Shown here: positions 18,170 to 26,991 of the stretch, piece after piece
Layout of the letters: each line of letters begins with the position of its first letter
Numbering within the stretch: the stretch's first letter is position 1
Assembly: GCA_944388955.1 (NCBI GenBank)
Contig: CALXKJ010000013.1
Location: forward strand, 1-60,801
DNA length: 60,801 nucleotides
Reading direction: 5' to 3'
Source: an uncultured Spirochaetaceae bacterium
GTDB lineage: Bacteria; Spirochaetota; Spirochaetia; Sphaerochaetales; Sphaerochaetaceae
Program-made: the position numbers and the translations under genes
The notes under the pieces: model-generated
What the model was told of the DNA's origin: nothing
Database searches by the model: none
What the model saw: only the letters and a program-made list of their open reading frames with translations

Positions 18170-20014
18170 ATGGAAATTTCGCAGATGATTCCCTTCGGGA
18201 TTCTCATCATCCTGATATCTTTCGTAATAAACCTTATTGTTGTTCTCATCGTCAGGAAAACTTTCCGCAATGACAAGATGTCCAAGATGATTGTCATGCA
18301 GCAATCGGCCTTCCGTACAGAATCAGCCTCGACGCTTGATAGGATGCGTGTGACGGCCAGAGAATGCGAGGAGAAGGTGAATGTCTCCACAAACCAGGCT
18401 GGCGATATGGTCCATCAGATCAGCGAATCGCTGAAAACGCTCTCTGATTACCAGGAGGATCTTACAGCGCTTCAGAGCGTATGTGCTGAGTATAAGCTCG
18501 CGCTTGAGAAGCTCCGCATATCGACAGACCAGGCAGAAGCGAGGATATCTGCCGTGCAATCAGAGGTCAGGAAGGTCGAATCAGTCAATGACCGCATGGA
18601 TATCTTCCGCGTCGATGCTGAGCGCACGATGAATCAGCTTCAGGACCTCAAGGCAGAGTATGTAAGGCTTGTCGCAGCTACGCAGGAAAGTCTCAAGAGC
18701 GCTGCAGATAACCAGAGAGCAGATAACGAGGATATGCTATCGTCCTTCTCTTCGCAGATGGAGAGAACAAAGGAGCAGTTCTCGCAATATGTCTCTTCGG
18801 AGCGTGCTGAATTCAAGGCTTTCGCCGATGATGAGATGAAGAAAGCAGAGGATCAGGCAATCGATATCGAGAACAGACGTGATGAGATAGTTTCTTCAAT
18901 TGATAAGAGCAAAGCCTCTCTTGAATCTTTCAGCCGCGAGATATCCAACCAGCTCTCGGCTATGAAAGCTGACCTCTCTGTTCTTATACAGTCGGCGGCT
19001 GACGAGATTGAGAAGCATAAGAATGCTCTTTCTGATAATGTCACATCGCTTGGCGGCAAGGTTGATGAAATCATCGCTGAGAGAAAAACCCAGATTGAGT
19101 CCATGATTTCAGACAAGAAGAATGAGATTGAAGCCTCAATCACGGATGCTGATAGCTCGATAAAGCACAGCATAGATTCATTCAATGAGCTTTTCAAAGG
19201 CGAGAATGAGAAGATAAAGGCGGCTATCGAGTCATTGGAGAAGACCCGCAGCGAAACCGGAAGCCTCATAGACGATACGATAGCGGAAGCGATGAGGAAT
19301 ATCGAGAGCGCGCGTTCACTGCTTGATTCAGACAGGATGTCTTTCATCGCCTCCTCACGGGAATCACTTGCGGAAAGCTTCTCCGAAATGCTTGGTGATG
19401 TCAGCGAGCGCTATGAGCGCATAAAGAGCGATGCGGATGCGCTTGTTGACGCAATCGTCGCAAAGACAGCGGAGACAAGGGAGACTATCACGCTTCTATC
19501 CCAAGGGGAACAGGAGAGAATCCAGGATGCTATCGAACGTCTGCAGGAGCTGGACAGGAAGGTAAAAGCTTCCGAGGAACAGCTGACAAAACTTTCTGAG
19601 ACAATCACGTCAACACGCGAGGAGCTATTCTCCGCACAGAAGGAGAGAAGCCGTCTCGATGGTGATATCGATGAGCGGAATAAGACGCTTGAGAAGCTCA
19701 ATGACGATATGCAGAAATCAAAGAGCGCGAGAATCAGCGAGGAAGCTGCGCTTGTACGTCTGAGACTTCAGATCTCAAATCTCGAGAAACAGCGAAAGGA
19801 TGCTGAACGCAAGGCGGAGGAAGCCACACCTGACGACACTTCCGCTGTTACTGCAGAAGAAACGCCTTCTGAGATAAAGCTTGCTGATGAAGAGCCGATT
19901 CCGCCGGAAGAGCCGAAGAAAAAGAAGCCTGAGGAGATGATTGAGGAATTTCCTGATGATATCTTCACCGGAGAGGTCGAGGAAGTCGAATTCTCTGATG
20001 ACGATGAGATATGA
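18170..20014 (+). CDS. Membrane-anchored SpiroCoCo-like coiled-coil protein
   Basis: This 614-aa protein has one N-terminal membrane helix (FGILIILISFVINLIVVLIV) and then almost 500 residues of heptad-like, charged, glycine- and proline-poor sequence, i.e. a very long coiled coil. It ends in an acidic, proline-containing tail (EEPIPPEEPKKKKPEE). The layout matches the spirochaete-restricted SpiroCoCo coiled-coil family; function is unknown there. It follows the HAD gene by 13 bases with a GAGGAGG Shine-Dalgarno. A structural or cell-shape role is only a guess. Confidence 0.7.
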   Translation: MEISQMIPFGILIILISFVINLIVVLIVRKTFRNDKMSKMIVMQQSAFRTESASTLDRMRVTARECEEKVNVSTNQAGDMVHQISESLKTLSDYQEDLTALQSVCAEYKLALEKLRISTDQAEARISAVQSEVRKVESVNDRMDIFRVDAERTMNQLQDLKAEYVRLVAATQESLKSAADNQRADNEDMLSSFSSQMERTKEQFSQYVSSERAEFKAFADDEMKKAEDQAIDIENRRDEIVSSIDKSKASLESFSREISNQLSAMKADLSVLIQSAADEIEKHKNALSDNVTSLGGKVDEIIAERKTQIESMISDKKNEIEASITDADSSIKHSIDSFNELFKGENEKIKAAIESLEKTRSETGSLIDDTIAEAMRNIESARSLLDSDRMSFIASSRESLAESFSEMLGDVSERYERIKSDADALVDAIVAKTAETRETITLLSQGEQERIQDAIERLQELDRKVKASEEQLTKLSETITSTREELFSAQKERSRLDGDIDERNKTLEKLNDDMQKSKSARISEEAALVRLRLQISNLEKQRKDAERKAEEATPDDTSAVTAEETPSEIKLADEEPIPPEEPKKKKPEEMIEEFPDDIFTGEVEEVEFSDDDEI

Positions 20015-20032
20015 GTCTCTGCCCGTTTATGT

Positions 20033-20061
20033 TTGACAGTTTATGCACCCTTTATTATTTT
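20033..20061 (+). promoter_or_regulatory. Promoter for grpE
   Basis: TTGACA (20033-20038) is followed after 17 bases by TATTTT (20056-20061). Ten bases after TTGACA begins CCTTTATTAT (20049-20058), and the same box at the same spacing recurs before dnaK. This suggests a shared promoter type for the chaperone genes. Confidence 0.6.
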
Positions 20062-20072
20062 TCATTGGGTGC
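20045..20072. repeat. Inverted repeat overlapping the grpE promoter
   Basis: GCACCC (20045-20050) and GGGTGC (20067-20072) form perfect six-base arms around 16 bases, and the -10 lies between them. It could be an operator. It is not the HrcA CIRCE element, whose nine-base arms are separated by nine bases. Confidence 0.4.
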
Positions 20073-20123
20073 TGATTGCATTCTATGAAAAAGAAAAGAA
20101 AAAACAAATCAAGAGGTGCCGTG

Positions 20124-20702
20124 ATGGCAGACGAGGAAAAGAAAGAGAATATTGCTGAAGAAGAGAAGCTTGCTGAGGAAGCAGCTTCTTCTGAAACAGG
20201 GGAAACAGAGGATAGCGTAAGCGAGCTGGATGAGCTCAAAGCCAAAGTCAAAGAGCTTGAAAACCAGCTTCTGGATGCAAAAGACAAGGCCCTGAGAGAG
20301 GCAGCGGAGACTGAGAATTACAAGAAGAGACTCCGCGCAGACAAGGAGAGTGCCGTAAAATTCGCCAATGAGGCTTTGATTAAGGACCTTCTGGATCCTC
20401 TCGATAATTTCTCACGTGCAATTGAGGCGGCGGAGCAGACAAAGGACTTCGACAAGATGCGCGAAGGCGTAGTAATGGTCGAGGATCAGATTCAGACTAT
20501 CCTGAAGAACAACTGGGGACTTGAGGTTTATTCACCTGAAGGTGAGGATTTTGATCCATCAGTCATGGAAGCCTGCATGGTTCAGGAGCAGGATGGTCTT
20601 GATAAGGAGAAAGTCCTTCAGGTCTTCATGAAAGGCTACAAGCTTCATGGCAAAGTCGTGAGAGCCGCAAAGGTAATGGTCGGCAAGCCAAAATCGAATT
20701 GA
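20124..20702 (+). CDS. grpE: Nucleotide exchange factor GrpE
   Basis: GrpE (192 aa from this start) releases ADP from DnaK. An acidic disordered N-terminus precedes a long helix (LDELKAKVKELENQLLDAKD) and the beta-wing domain with the signature HGKVVRAAKVMVGK near the end. ATG 20124 follows AAGAGG with good spacing. An in-frame ATG at 20085 would add a lysine-rich leader unlike the family. No hrcA lies upstream. Confidence 0.93.
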   Translation: MADEEKKENIAEEEKLAEEAASSETGETEDSVSELDELKAKVKELENQLLDAKDKALREAAETENYKKRLRADKESAVKFANEALIKDLLDPLDNFSRAIEAAEQTKDFDKMREGVVMVEDQIQTILKNNWGLEVYSPEGEDFDPSVMEACMVQEQDGLDKEKVLQVFMKGYKLHGKVVRAAKVMVGKPKSN

Positions 20703-20727
20703 CGATTACAGGCGCCTTTATTATCTT
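20699..20727 (+). promoter_or_regulatory. Promoter for dnaK
   Basis: TTGACG (20699-20704), overlapping the grpE stop, is followed after 17 bases by TATCTT (20722-20727). Ten bases after the -35 begins CCTTTATTAT (20715-20724), identical in sequence and position to the grpE promoter. dnaK can therefore probably be transcribed apart from grpE. Confidence 0.55.
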
Positions 20728-20732
20728 AACGC

Positions 20733-20751
20733 TGGATGTATAAGACATCCA
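20733..20751 (+). repeat. Hairpin in the dnaK leader
   Basis: TGGATGT-ATAAG-ACATCCA gives a perfect seven-base stem with a five-base loop just downstream of the predicted dnaK transcription start. It has no T-run, so it is not a terminator. It may stabilise the 5' end or act as a regulatory structure. Confidence 0.4.
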
Positions 20752-20783
20752 TACTTAATGAAATTATTTGGAGATGACATAAA

Positions 20784-22712
20784 ATGGGAAAGATTATTGG
20801 TATAGACCTTGGTACAACAAATAGCTGCGTAGCTGTGATGGAAGGCAACGAGCCTGTGGTTATCGCTAACAGCGAAGGTGATAGAACGACTCCATCTGTC
20901 GTTGGCTTCACTGATACCGATCGTCTTGTGGGTAAGCCTGCAAAGAACCAGATGGTAACAAACCCGGAGAATACAGTTTATTCAATCAAGAGATTCATGG
21001 GCCGCAAGTTCCATGAGGTTTCCGAGGAAATCGGCATGGTGCCTTACAAGGTGGTCTCAGGTGCTAATGACGAGATAAAGGTTTCAGTCAGAGGTCACGA
21101 GTATTCACCTCAGGAAATCTCAGCAATCGTTCTTCAGAAGATGAAGAAGACAGCTGAGGATTATCTTGGCGAGCCAGTAACAGAAGCTGTTATTACAGTT
21201 CCTGCTTACTTCAATGACGCACAGCGCCAGGCCACAAAGGATGCTGGACGTATTGCAGGCCTTGAAGTGAAGAGGATCGTCAATGAGCCTACAGCGGCAG
21301 CACTCGCATATGGCTTCGGAAAGGATAAGTCAGACAAGGAAGAGACAATCGCTGTCTACGACTTCGGTGGCGGTACATTCGATATCTCGATTCTTGAGCT
21401 TGGCGATGGCGTATTCGAAGTAAAGTCAACAAATGGTGATACACACCTTGGTGGTGATAACATCGATCAGGTCATCATCGACTGGATGGTAGCTGAGTTC
21501 AAAAAGAATAACGGTATCGACCTTTCAAAGGATAAGATGGCTCTTCAGAGACTCAAGGAAGCTGCAGAGCAGGCGAAGATCGTGCTTTCTTCTTCTACTA
21601 CTACGACAATCAATCTGCCGTTCATCACAGCAGATGCGACAGGCCCGAAACACCTGCAGATGGAGCTCACGAGAGCTAAGTTCGAGCAGATGATTGCTCC
21701 TCTTGTTGAGAGAACAAGAATCCCGTGTGAGAACGCGCTCCGCGATGCTGGCATTACAGCTTCAGGCGTCGATGAGGTCATCCTTGTCGGTGGTTCATCG
21801 AGAATCCCATGCGTACAGGCGCTTGTAAAGGAGCTTTTCGGAAAGGAGCCTCATAAGGGAGTAAATCCTGATGAAGTTGTTGCGGTAGGTGCTTCAATTC
21901 AGGGTGGTATTCTCAAAGGCGATGTTAAGGATGTTCTTCTGCTTGATGTTACTCCGCTTTCACTCGGTATCGAGACACTTGGCGGTGTATGCACAAAGCT
22001 TATAGAGAGAAACACGACTATTCCTACAAGGAAGAGCCAGATTTTCTCCACAGCAAGCGATGGACAGACAGCTGTATCAATCCATGTTCTCCAGGGAGAG
22101 CGTGAGCTGGCGTCCCAGAACAGGACACTTGGTACATTCAACCTCGAAGGCATTGCACCAGCTCCGCGTGGAGTACCTCAGATTGAAGTCACATTCGATA
22201 TCGATGCAAACGGCATTGTCCATGTTTCTGCAAAGGATCTTGGAACAGGCAAGGAGCAGAAGATCAGAATTGAGTCTTCATCAGGTCTTTCAGAGCAGGA
22301 AATCGACAGAATGGTAAAGGATGCCGAGGCCCATGCTGCTGAGGATAAGAAGGCAAGGGACACAATCGAGGCAAAGAATAATGCCGAGAGCGTGGTCTAT
22401 GCTACAGAAAAGGCACTCAAGGATTACGGCGACAAGATTTCCTCTGATGAGAAGGCGAAGATTGAGAGCGCAGTACAGGAATTAAAGGATGCTCTTGCAA
22501 ATGCTAACGCAACTGCGGAGGAGCTGAAGTCGAAGACAGAGAAAGTCCAGCAGGCTTCTATGGAGCTTGGGCAGAAAGTCTACGAGAGTGCTCAGCAGCA
22601 GAACCAGACCGCAGGCGGCGCATCATCCGCAGGTCCTGATACATCATCTTCTGCAAGCCAGAATCATGGGGATGATGGCACGATGGATGCGGATTACGAA
22701 GAGGTCAAGTGA
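20784..22712 (+). CDS. dnaK: Molecular chaperone DnaK (Hsp70)
   Basis: DnaK (642 aa) is the ATP-driven Hsp70 chaperone. It begins [20 protein letters not shown], has the second phosphate-loop signature [16 protein letters not shown], the connect motif with [14 protein letters not shown], the linker [15 protein letters not shown], and the substrate-binding domain to the helical lid. The low-complexity tail ends in the acidic DADYEEVK expected for DnaK. It lies between grpE and dnaJ. Confidence 0.98.
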   Translation: MGKIIGIDLGTTNSCVAVMEGNEPVVIANSEGDRTTPSVVGFTDTDRLVGKPAKNQMVTNPENTVYSIKRFMGRKFHEVSEEIGMVPYKVVSGANDEIKVSVRGHEYSPQEISAIVLQKMKKTAEDYLGEPVTEAVITVPAYFNDAQRQATKDAGRIAGLEVKRIVNEPTAAALAYGFGKDKSDKEETIAVYDFGGGTFDISILELGDGVFEVKSTNGDTHLGGDNIDQVIIDWMVAEFKKNNGIDLSKDKMALQRLKEAAEQAKIVLSSSTTTTINLPFITADATGPKHLQMELTRAKFEQMIAPLVERTRIPCENALRDAGITASGVDEVILVGGSSRIPCVQALVKELFGKEPHKGVNPDEVVAVGASIQGGILKGDVKDVLLLDVTPLSLGIETLGGVCTKLIERNTTIPTRKSQIFSTASDGQTAVSIHVLQGERELASQNRTLGTFNLEGIAPAPRGVPQIEVTFDIDANGIVHVSAKDLGTGKEQKIRIESSSGLSEQEIDRMVKDAEAHAAEDKKARDTIEAKNNAESVVYATEKALKDYGDKISSDEKAKIESAVQELKDALANANATAEELKSKTEKVQQASMELGQKVYESAQQQNQTAGGASSAGPDTSSSASQNHGDDGTMDADYEEVK

Positions 22713-22735
22713 TATCGGCTTCAGTGTAGTCAGGG

Positions 22736-22766
22736 AAAGCAGCATGGAATCTTTCATGCTGCTTTT
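22736..22766 (+). terminator. Hairpin terminator or attenuator between dnaK and dnaJ
   Basis: AAAGCAGCATG and CATGCTGCTTT form an 11-base perfect stem with an eight-base loop (GAATCTTT), ending in TTTTC. It lies 24 bases after the dnaK stop and 21 before dnaJ. It would lower dnaJ expression relative to dnaK or act as a 3' stabiliser. Confidence 0.65.
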
Positions 22767-22786
22767 CTGCGGTTAAGGGGTTTATC

Positions 22787-23908
22787 ATGGCTAAGAGAGA
22801 TTATTACGAAGTACTGGGTGTATCAAAGACAGCCACAGAAGAAGAAATAAAGAAAGCATATAGGAAGATAGCGCTGCAGAATCATCCTGATACTCATCCG
22901 AATGACAAGGATGCTGAGGAAAGATTCAAGGAAGCCAGCGAGGCATATGAGGTGCTCTCCGATCCGAAGAAGAGAAGTGCTTATGACCAATTCGGTTTCA
23001 GTGGCATGAATGATTTCCAGGGTGGAGCTGCTGGCAACTACTCCAATGTCTACCGTGATTTCTCAGATATCTTCGGCGGCATGGGCGGCGGTTTCTCTGA
23101 TTTCTTCTCATCCTTCTTCGGAGGCGGCGGAAGACAGTCTCAGGGCGGGTCTTACGCAGAGCAGGGTGCATCTCTCAGGTACAATCTCACTATTGATTTC
23201 TCAGAAGCTGTCAAAGGATGCAAGAAAGAGATATCCTTTGCGCATAAAATCAAATGTGACACATGCTCAGGAACAGGAGGAACCGGCAGGAAGACATGTC
23301 CCACATGCCATGGCTCAGGGCGTGTCACAAGCGGAGGCGGCTTCTTCCAGATGTCGTCAACATGCCACACATGTTCAGGTAAGGGCTATGTGATTGAGAA
23401 GCCATGCTCTACGTGTCGTGGAACAGGTACCGTGAACAAGACAGAGAAACTCATGGTCACGATTCCGGCAGGTGTAGATAATGGCGCGAGGATGTCACTC
23501 AGAGGCAAAGGCGATGCAGGGCTAAATGGTGGTGCAGATGGTGATCTTGTCATCTTCATCACAGTCCGGCCAGACAAGTACTTTGTCAGGGAAGGTAATG
23601 ACGTCTATCTCAAAATCCCTGTATCGATAGCTCAGGCTTCTCTAGGCGCATCCATATTCGTGCCTACTGTCGATGGAGAGAAGCTCAAGGTGGATATTCC
23701 ACAAGGCATACAATCTGGTAAGATGCTTCGTGTAAGAGGCAAGGGCATACCAGTTCTCCGTTCATCTCAGCGTGGTGATATGTATATACAGATAGTCGTT
23801 GAGACACCGAAGAGGCTCTCTCTGAAGGCAAAGAGGCTGATGAAAGAGCTTATGGAGGAGATCAAGGAGACAGATAGTCCAGAGCCTATGGAGTTCAGCA
23901 ATGGGTGA
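22787..23908 (+). CDS. dnaJ: Chaperone protein DnaJ (Hsp40)
   Basis: DnaJ (373 aa) stimulates DnaK ATPase and delivers substrates. The J domain holds the HPD motif ([11 protein letters not shown]). A glycine/phenylalanine-rich region follows, then four zinc-finger repeats ([36 protein letters not shown]) and the C-terminal substrate domains. It is a type I DnaJ of normal length. It overlaps rlmB by eight bases. Confidence 0.97.
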   Translation: MAKRDYYEVLGVSKTATEEEIKKAYRKIALQNHPDTHPNDKDAEERFKEASEAYEVLSDPKKRSAYDQFGFSGMNDFQGGAAGNYSNVYRDFSDIFGGMGGGFSDFFSSFFGGGGRQSQGGSYAEQGASLRYNLTIDFSEAVKGCKKEISFAHKIKCDTCSGTGGTGRKTCPTCHGSGRVTSGGGFFQMSSTCHTCSGKGYVIEKPCSTCRGTGTVNKTEKLMVTIPAGVDNGARMSLRGKGDAGLNGGADGDLVIFITVRPDKYFVREGNDVYLKIPVSIAQASLGASIFVPTVDGEKLKVDIPQGIQSGKMLRVRGKGIPVLRSSQRGDMYIQIVVETPKRLSLKAKRLMKELMEEIKETDSPEPMEFSNG

Positions 23909-24641
23909 GAAAGTTTATGGGCATCACGCTATAGAAGAAGCGCTTAAGAAAGCCGGAATGGGCTCCACGCTCTATGTACAGCGTGGCAGCAAAGCAGTTG
24001 AGAATCTTGTCATGGCGGCAAAGCTTACTGGGAAAGTCGCAGTGAAGAAGTTATCCGCAGAGGAGCTCTCACGCATGATGCCTGATGCTGATTTACGAGG
24101 TGCCCTTCTGGATCTTGGGGGACCTAGGCGGGGTGCATCGAGACTTAAGGAAATCAGCGTGGAGGATTTCTGCAGCAGCCTGAAGGAAGATGATGAAGCA
24201 CTTGTGCTGATTCTTGATGGAATCACGGATCCTCATAATCTTGGTGCCATTCTCCGCTCTGCGGATCAATTTGGGGCGGATCTCGTTCTGATACCGGAAA
24301 GACGCTCCGTTCAGGCCAATGAGACTGTTGTCAGAGTCTCTTCAGGAGCTGCGCAGTATGTTCCGCTATCTGTCGTGACGAATCTTTCCCGTGAGATAAA
24401 GACTCTCAAGGATAACGGATTCTGGATTTACGGTGCGGATATGGCTGGAGAGAACAGTTATGAGACCAGATTTGCGAAGAAGAGCGCTATAGTCATGGGC
24501 TCGGAAGGCAGCGGAATATCACAGCTGGTGAGGAAAAACTGTGATTATATCGTTTCCATCCCGATGCAAGGACATATAGACTCCCTGAATGTCTCTGTCG
24601 CGGCAGGAATCCTCCTGTATGAGTTCAGAAGACCAAAATAA
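23901..24641 (+). CDS. rlmB: 23S rRNA (guanosine-2'-O-)-methyltransferase RlmB (TrmH/SpoU family)
   Basis: This 246-aa SPOUT enzyme transfers a methyl group from SAM to a ribose 2'-OH. The N-terminal substrate-binding domain ([14 protein letters not shown]) and SPOUT motifs [26 protein letters not shown] and [16 protein letters not shown] are all present. Assignment to RlmB rather than another TrmH paralogue rests on the N-terminal domain and length. Its terminator lies inside the convergent purD-like gene. Confidence 0.88.
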   Translation: MGEKVYGHHAIEEALKKAGMGSTLYVQRGSKAVENLVMAAKLTGKVAVKKLSAEELSRMMPDADLRGALLDLGGPRRGASRLKEISVEDFCSSLKEDDEALVLILDGITDPHNLGAILRSADQFGADLVLIPERRSVQANETVVRVSSGAAQYVPLSVVTNLSREIKTLKDNGFWIYGADMAGENSYETRFAKKSAIVMGSEGSGISQLVRKNCDYIVSIPMQGHIDSLNVSVAAGILLYEFRRPK

Positions 24642-24645
24642 GCAA

Positions 24646-25908
24646 TCAGCTTGAGAAATAGGCATTCCCTATATCATCTCTATACCAGAGATTGGGGAAT
24701 GCTTTTCTTTTTATCGTCTCATATGCCTGCCTGTTCGCCTCTGCGAGATTCTGGGCTTTTCCAACAACTGTTATATTTCTTCCACCTGTTGTTGTCGGTA
24801 CTCCATCTATATTCTGGATTGCTCCGCAGAATACGATAGGACCTTCATCAATCGGCTCAAGGAATGCATTTGTCAGTCCTTCAACTTCCATTCCAGTCAC
24901 TGGATACATCGGGTAGCCGGGGGAGGCAAGCACTACGGCGACTGTGCTTTCATCAGTTGTTTCTATATTCAGCGAGCCGACACTGTCGTTCTCCATCGCC
25001 TTGAGAATCTCGATGATATCTGTCTTGATGATGGGTATCATCGCCTGAGCTGACGGATCATTGAAACGCACATGGTAATCAACAAGATAAGGCTCTCTTT
25101 CCGGCGTTATCATCAGCGAGAGCGTCAGAATCCCTTTATATGCCAGATTCTCCACCTGAAGACCATAGAGCGTCGGATTGATTATCTTCTCGATAATCCT
25201 GTCCTTTATTTCCTCGATGATCGGCACAGGGCATATAGCGCCCATGCCTCCCGTCGGTGTCGTATCATCTGAAGACTTTCTTGTGTAGTCACTTGTAACA
25301 GGAAGAAGCGCGTAGCCGTTTCTGTCCAGCAGAAGCGAGCAGCTTGCGGGTGTTCCAGAGATAAAGCCTTCAAGAAGCACCGGTCCTTTCTTGAAGAGAA
25401 TCCTCGCGTAGTCAAGAAGTGCATTGGTGTCATTGGATGAGAGCATTATCCTTGATGGGGATATCGAGTTGCTCTTGATTATGAAGTACTCACCTTTATG
25501 GCGCAGGAGATATTTTTCCAGTCCTTCGATATCAGCAAAGAGAGAGGAACGTGGAACCTGGATATTATGCCTGGAGGCAAAAGCCCTGGAGAATGCCCTG
25601 TCACCTTCAAGCTTTATTGAGCCTTCCGGCGCGCCGAATGTCTTGATTCCATGCTCATTAAGATATCTGACAACGCCTGTGAAGAGAGGGGCTTCTGTTC
25701 CTATGAACACAAAGTCTATGCTGTGTTTTCTGCATGCCTCATAGACAGATACAGGATCTGATGGGTTTACATCGGAAAGGTTGATGGCAAATCTTCCTGT
25801 CGCAAGATTGCCAGGTGCAACAAAAAGCTCTGATATATAACAGCTTTTGCTGAACCACCAGGCAACAGCATGATCCTTGGCTCCGGAACCGAGCAGCAGA
25901 ACTCGCAT
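24646..25908 (-). CDS. PurD-like ATP-grasp protein, degenerate
   Basis: This 420-aa protein aligns over its full length with phosphoribosylamine-glycine ligase (PurD): GSGAKDHAVAW at the N-terminus, GTEAPLFTGV, PTGGMGAICPVP and a C-terminal YRDDIG. Key positions differ. The ATP-binding loop usually KADGLAAGKGV reads KSNSISPSRIM, the conserved QDHKR reads SDYTRK, and the metal-site EFN.RFGDPE reads VDYHVRFNDPS. It may have lost ligase activity or changed substrate. No other purine genes are nearby. A GGAG precedes the ATG. Confidence 0.75.
   Translation of the reverse strand: MRVLLLGSGAKDHAVAWWFSKSCYISELFVAPGNLATGRFAINLSDVNPSDPVSVYEACRKHSIDFVFIGTEAPLFTGVVRYLNEHGIKTFGAPEGSIKLEGDRAFSRAFASRHNIQVPRSSLFADIEGLEKYLLRHKGEYFIIKSNSISPSRIMLSSNDTNALLDYARILFKKGPVLLEGFISGTPASCSLLLDRNGYALLPVTSDYTRKSSDDTTPTGGMGAICPVPIIEEIKDRIIEKIINPTLYGLQVENLAYKGILTLSLMITPEREPYLVDYHVRFNDPSAQAMIPIIKTDIIEILKAMENDSVGSLNIETTDESTVAVVLASPGYPMYPVTGMEVEGLTNAFLEPIDEGPIVFCGAIQNIDGVPTTTGGRNITVVGKAQNLAEANRQAYETIKRKAFPNLWYRDDIGNAYFSS
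24662..24712 (+). terminator. rlmB terminator embedded in the 3' end of the purD-like gene
   Basis: Read on the plus strand, GCATTCCC (24662-24669) pairs with GGGAATGC (24695-24702), with a nested ATCTCT/AGAGAT stem in between, and TTTTCTTTTT follows. It begins 21 bases after the rlmB stop. The opposite strand of the same bases encodes the last residues of the PurD-like protein. Confidence 0.7.
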
Positions 25909-25975
25909 ATGAATCTCCTTTGATTAAAAAGCTACCATACCGGAAGCTGGAAATCAAAAGAAAAAATGAAAGCTT

Positions 25976-26932
25976 TCAGATTCTGATAAGCGAGAGAGCC
26001 TCTTTGACTTCCTTCTCTGTCAGGGCTTCTCCGATTGCCGCCTTGGCTTTACTGCTGCCGCTGATTCCCTTTATGTACGCCATTAAATGCTTTCGCATCT
26101 CACGGCAAGCCACGTTCTCCCCATAGTAGTCAATCATCAGCCTCAGATGCTTCATTGCTGTTTCTATTCTGGTTATGGTATCAGGAAGATGATAGCTCCC
26201 AGTCTCAATAAAATCCTTTGTTTCGCGGAATATGAATGGATTTCCTATCGCGCCTCTGGCGAACATCACGCCATCAAGTCCGTAGTCATTGATGAGCGAA
26301 ACAGCATCCTCTGGGGTGAACACATCCCCCGAGCCGAACAGTAGAATACCGCTATCTTTGAAATGCTCTGAGAGAAGCCGGAAGGCATTCTTATCAGCAA
26401 CTCCGCTATAGCCCTGAGCTCTCGTTCTTGCATGAAGTGTCAGCATCTCAGCTCCGGCTTCTGCTGCTTTATCAGCGAACTCAAGGAAATTTATCGATGT
26501 GCTATCCCATCCAAGCCGGAATTTCACGGAAACAGGTATATCAGTATGCTTCTTGATAGTCCTGACAATTCTTCCAATCATTTCAGGATTCTGCATAAGG
26601 GCAGATCCCGCACCTGTTTTTACAACTTTAGGCACTGGACAGCCGCAGTTTATATCAATGACAGTCGGATTATACGCCAGAAGATTCTCCATGCACCTTT
26701 CCACTGGATCATCAGATGGTCCGAATATCTGAATGATAAGCCTGTCTTCTCCTGGAAAACGCTCCAGCAGGGCTTTTGTCTTTTCGCCGTCGCGTGCAAG
26801 CCCTTCCGCACTGACCATCTCCGTTACTGCCGCATCCGCGCCTTCTTCCCTTGCTATTTCCCTGAATGCCTTATCAGTATAACCAGCAAGAGGCGCAAGT
26901 ATGAATCTGCCTCCTAAGTTCTCAATCGTCAT
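25976..26932 (-). CDS. dus: tRNA-dihydrouridine synthase
   Basis: This 318-aa flavoenzyme reduces uridines in tRNA D-loops using FMN and NADPH. The TIM-barrel signatures are ILAPLAGYTDKAFR, the catalytic cysteine in DINCGCPVPKVVKTGAGSAL, KFRLGW, HARTRAQGYSG and FARGAIGNPFIF. Which Dus subfamily it belongs to is not clear. No Shine-Dalgarno is seen; TACCAT lies exactly six bases before the ATG, a weak match to the leaderless pattern of other genes here. Confidence 0.92.
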   Translation of the reverse strand: MTIENLGGRFILAPLAGYTDKAFREIAREEGADAAVTEMVSAEGLARDGEKTKALLERFPGEDRLIIQIFGPSDDPVERCMENLLAYNPTVIDINCGCPVPKVVKTGAGSALMQNPEMIGRIVRTIKKHTDIPVSVKFRLGWDSTSINFLEFADKAAEAGAEMLTLHARTRAQGYSGVADKNAFRLLSEHFKDSGILLFGSGDVFTPEDAVSLINDYGLDGVMFARGAIGNPFIFRETKDFIETGSYHLPDTITRIETAMKHLRLMIDYYGENVACREMRKHLMAYIKGISGSSKAKAAIGEALTEKEVKEALSLIRI

Positions 26933-26991
26933 AAGCCGATGGTAGCTTAAGTCTTGCTGAATTGCTATCTATGTGTTAGCTTTTTGAGGAT

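Noticed and set aside
20033-20123. CIRCE/HrcA operator upstream of grpE
   Set aside because: The inverted repeat has six-base arms and a 16-base gap. CIRCE needs TTAGCACTC-N9-GAGTGCTAA.
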